In this document: piece after piece, positions 5,121 through 6,327 of the stretch | How the letters are laid out: each line of letters opens with the position of its first letter | Numbering within the stretch: position 1 is the stretch's first letter | Assembly (NCBI GenBank): GCA_001771735.1 | Contig: MEUM01000110.1 | Coordinates: forward strand, 1 to 6,327 | Length of the DNA stretch: 6,327 nt | From: Caldifarciminota bacterium RBG_13_43_14 | Lineage (GTDB): Bacteria; Hydrothermota; Tepidihabitantia; SM23-42 | Direction of reading: 5' to 3' | Program-made: the position numbers and the translations under genes | Notes under the pieces: model-generated | Seen by the model: the letters and a program-made list of their open reading frames with translations, nothing else | What the model was told of the DNA's origin: nothing | Database searches by the model: none

Positions 5121-6327
5121 GTGAGAGAAAAACGACTTGCTACAATATTATATGCGGATTTGACCGGATTTACTCAATTGACTGCAAGCCTTGGAGCAGA
5201 AAAGATCGCCGAGTTCGTCAATGACTGTTTTAAAGAGATCGATGAAATAATACATCGATATAACGGAACGGTGATCCGTCATGAAGGTGACCGGGTCATG
5301 GCTGTGTTCGGGGTACCACGGTCCCATGGCAATGATTCATATTGTGCGTTGATCAGCGGTTTGAAAATTATCAGTGAAGCTAAAGAATTCCCTCATGAAA
5401 TCGGCGCTCATATTGGGATCGCCACCGGTGAGATTGTATATGAGGACCAGAATATATTCGGGTATGTTACCGAAACCGCTTCTCAACTCGAAGAATTAGC
5501 GCCGGTCGATGGGATATATGTCGATACTAATTGTTATCTTTTAAATAAATTCCTTTTTGACCTCAAAGAGATTGAAGATCAACCAATAAAGTGCTATCAA
5601 CTGATCGGTGAAAGACGGCGATATAAAGAATATGAAAATACATTTGTTAACCGCGAGCGAGAGATCTCGGATCTTTCCCGAGCGTTAACAAAAAAACCCC
5701 GGGTAATATTTGTCGTCGGTGATGCTGGTATTGGTAAGACCAGATTGATCAGTGAGACAATAAGTCGTGATCCGATCAACAAGGAAAATCAATACTACAC
5801 CGCCTCCTTTCTATCAATGAACAAATGGCAATTCTATGAATCAATTGTTAAAATGATGAAAGAACTCAATCCCGATCTTACCCCAGGTAAATCAAGGGAC
5901 TTACTCTCCGATGATTACATCACAAAATTGCACAACGAATATTATGAATATATCGTCGCTGAAAGTCATAAAATACCGCTGATCCTTCATTTCCAGTATT
6001 TCGATCGGGTTGATCAACAGTCCTTTGAATTTATAAAATTCATCATTAATAATTTTGAATCGTATCAGATCGCGCTGATCATGGAAATGCAAAAGGCGAT
6101 CCCGTCAATAATCGATGCGGTCAGAACAATCGCCGCCGATAGAACAAAAATTATTTCGATTGCGCCGCTTGATCATAACGGTCAGATCGCGATCGCCAAA
6201 GAAATAATGGGGCTTGCCGAAATCCCGGCTGATATCGAAGAAAAAATTATTTATTATGCAAATGGTAATCCACTTTATCTGACCGAATTGTGCAATTATA
6301 TCAAAGATCAATGGCAACATGAAAAAA
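5121..6327 (+). CDS. Class III cyclase-like domain fused to AAA/STAND-type ATPase (partial, 3' end outside window)
   Basis: Open from GTG at 5121 to the window edge, 402 codons, no stop. The GTG is the first possible start after an in-frame TGA at 5088 and places the cyclase core at the usual N-terminal position (REKRLATILYADLTGFT). Residues 1 to about 165 resemble a class III adenylate/guanylate cyclase: metal-binding D13 (YADLTGFT) and D57 (HEGDRVMAVFG) are kept 44 residues apart, followed by HIGIATGEIV. The usual substrate-specifying Lys and Asp appear as R53 and N111, and the transition-state Asn and Arg as E118 and Q122. A linker FVNRERE (about 175-181) leads to an ATPase with Walker A GDAGIGKT (200-207). 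The Walker B region, normally with ED, reads LHFQYFDRVD (289-298). NGNPLYLTEL (381-390) is the family's NPxFxxE-like motif. Relatives usually continue into TPR repeats. Cytoplasmic; a signalling or regulatory role is inferred. No gene symbol is warranted. Confidence 0.85.
   Translation, partial: MREKRLATILYADLTGFTQLTASLGAEKIAEFVNDCFKEIDEIIHRYNGTVIRHEGDRVMAVFGVPRSHGNDSYCALISGLKIISEAKEFPHEIGAHIGIATGEIVYEDQNIFGYVTETASQLEELAPVDGIYVDTNCYLLNKFLFDLKEIEDQPIKCYQLIGERRRYKEYENTFVNREREISDLSRALTKKPRVIFVVGDAGIGKTRLISETISRDPINKENQYYTASFLSMNKWQFYESIVKMMKELNPDLTPGKSRDLLSDDYITKLHNEYYEYIVAESHKIPLILHFQYFDRVDQQSFEFIKFIINNFESYQIALIMEMQKAIPSIIDAVRTIAADRTKIISIAPLDHNGQIAIAKEIMGLAEIPADIEEKIIYYANGNPLYLTELCNYIKDQWQHEK

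Noticed and set aside
6189..6196. GCGATCGC, the cyanobacterial HIP1 octamer
   Set aside because: I noticed only this copy in coding sequence, and a chance match is expected in a GATC-rich window; no other cyanobacterial signs.
5597..6320. Three minus-strand open frames (5597-5782, 5901-6092, 6105-6320)
   Set aside because: All lie opposite the continuous cyclase-ATPase reading frame, which has recognisable motifs throughout; they are antisense shadows.

Overview
The window holds the left-hand part of a divergent locus. A compact five-gene operon runs leftward on the minus strand from about 4976 to 159, in the order lysS, lolC/E-type permease, lolD, mcsA, mcsB. From 5121 a large signalling-type gene runs rightward on the plus strand and is cut by the right window edge. 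The genes are packed tightly. There are 15 nt between lysS and the permease, and overlaps of 8, 11 and 23 nt at the next three junctions, so co-transcription and translational coupling are likely.

The operon joins three jobs: charging of tRNA-Lys, extraction of lipoproteins from the inner membrane (Lol ABC transporter), and protein-arginine phosphorylation (McsA/McsB, best known from the Firmicutes ctsR-mcsA-mcsB-clpC stress operon). Neither ctsR nor clpC is visible. The Lol genes point to a diderm (Gram-negative-type) cell, while McsAB is classically Gram-positive. With modest GC (about 40-45% by eye) and a cyclase-ATPase fusion next door, this suggests an uncultured candidate-phylum bacterium, possibly of the WOR-3/Stahlbacteria kind. 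That placement is a guess from gene content, not something the sequence proves.

The 144 nt between the two transcription units (4977-5120) is the most structured stretch. Each side has a sigma70-type promoter with -35 TTGACG, a 16-bp spacer and -10 TATAGT or TATAAT. On both sides the start codon lies exactly six bases beyond the -10, which predicts leaderless mRNAs for lysS and for the cyclase-like gene. Five tandem 7-bp repeats sit directly against the -35 of the rightward promoter, and an imperfect inverted repeat overlaps them.

The rightward gene encodes a class III nucleotide cyclase-like domain followed by an AAA/STAND-type ATPase domain. Both metal-binding aspartates of the cyclase are kept, but the usual substrate-specifying and transition-state residues, and the acidic Walker B residues of the ATPase, appear replaced. 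It may be a pseudo-enzyme sensor or scaffold.

The leftmost 158 nt, beyond mcsB, has no credible gene. It contains a promoter-like element built on a tandem TTGACATT repeat and a 9-bp perfect inverted repeat, and could be the edge of another transcription unit or of a dispersed repeat.
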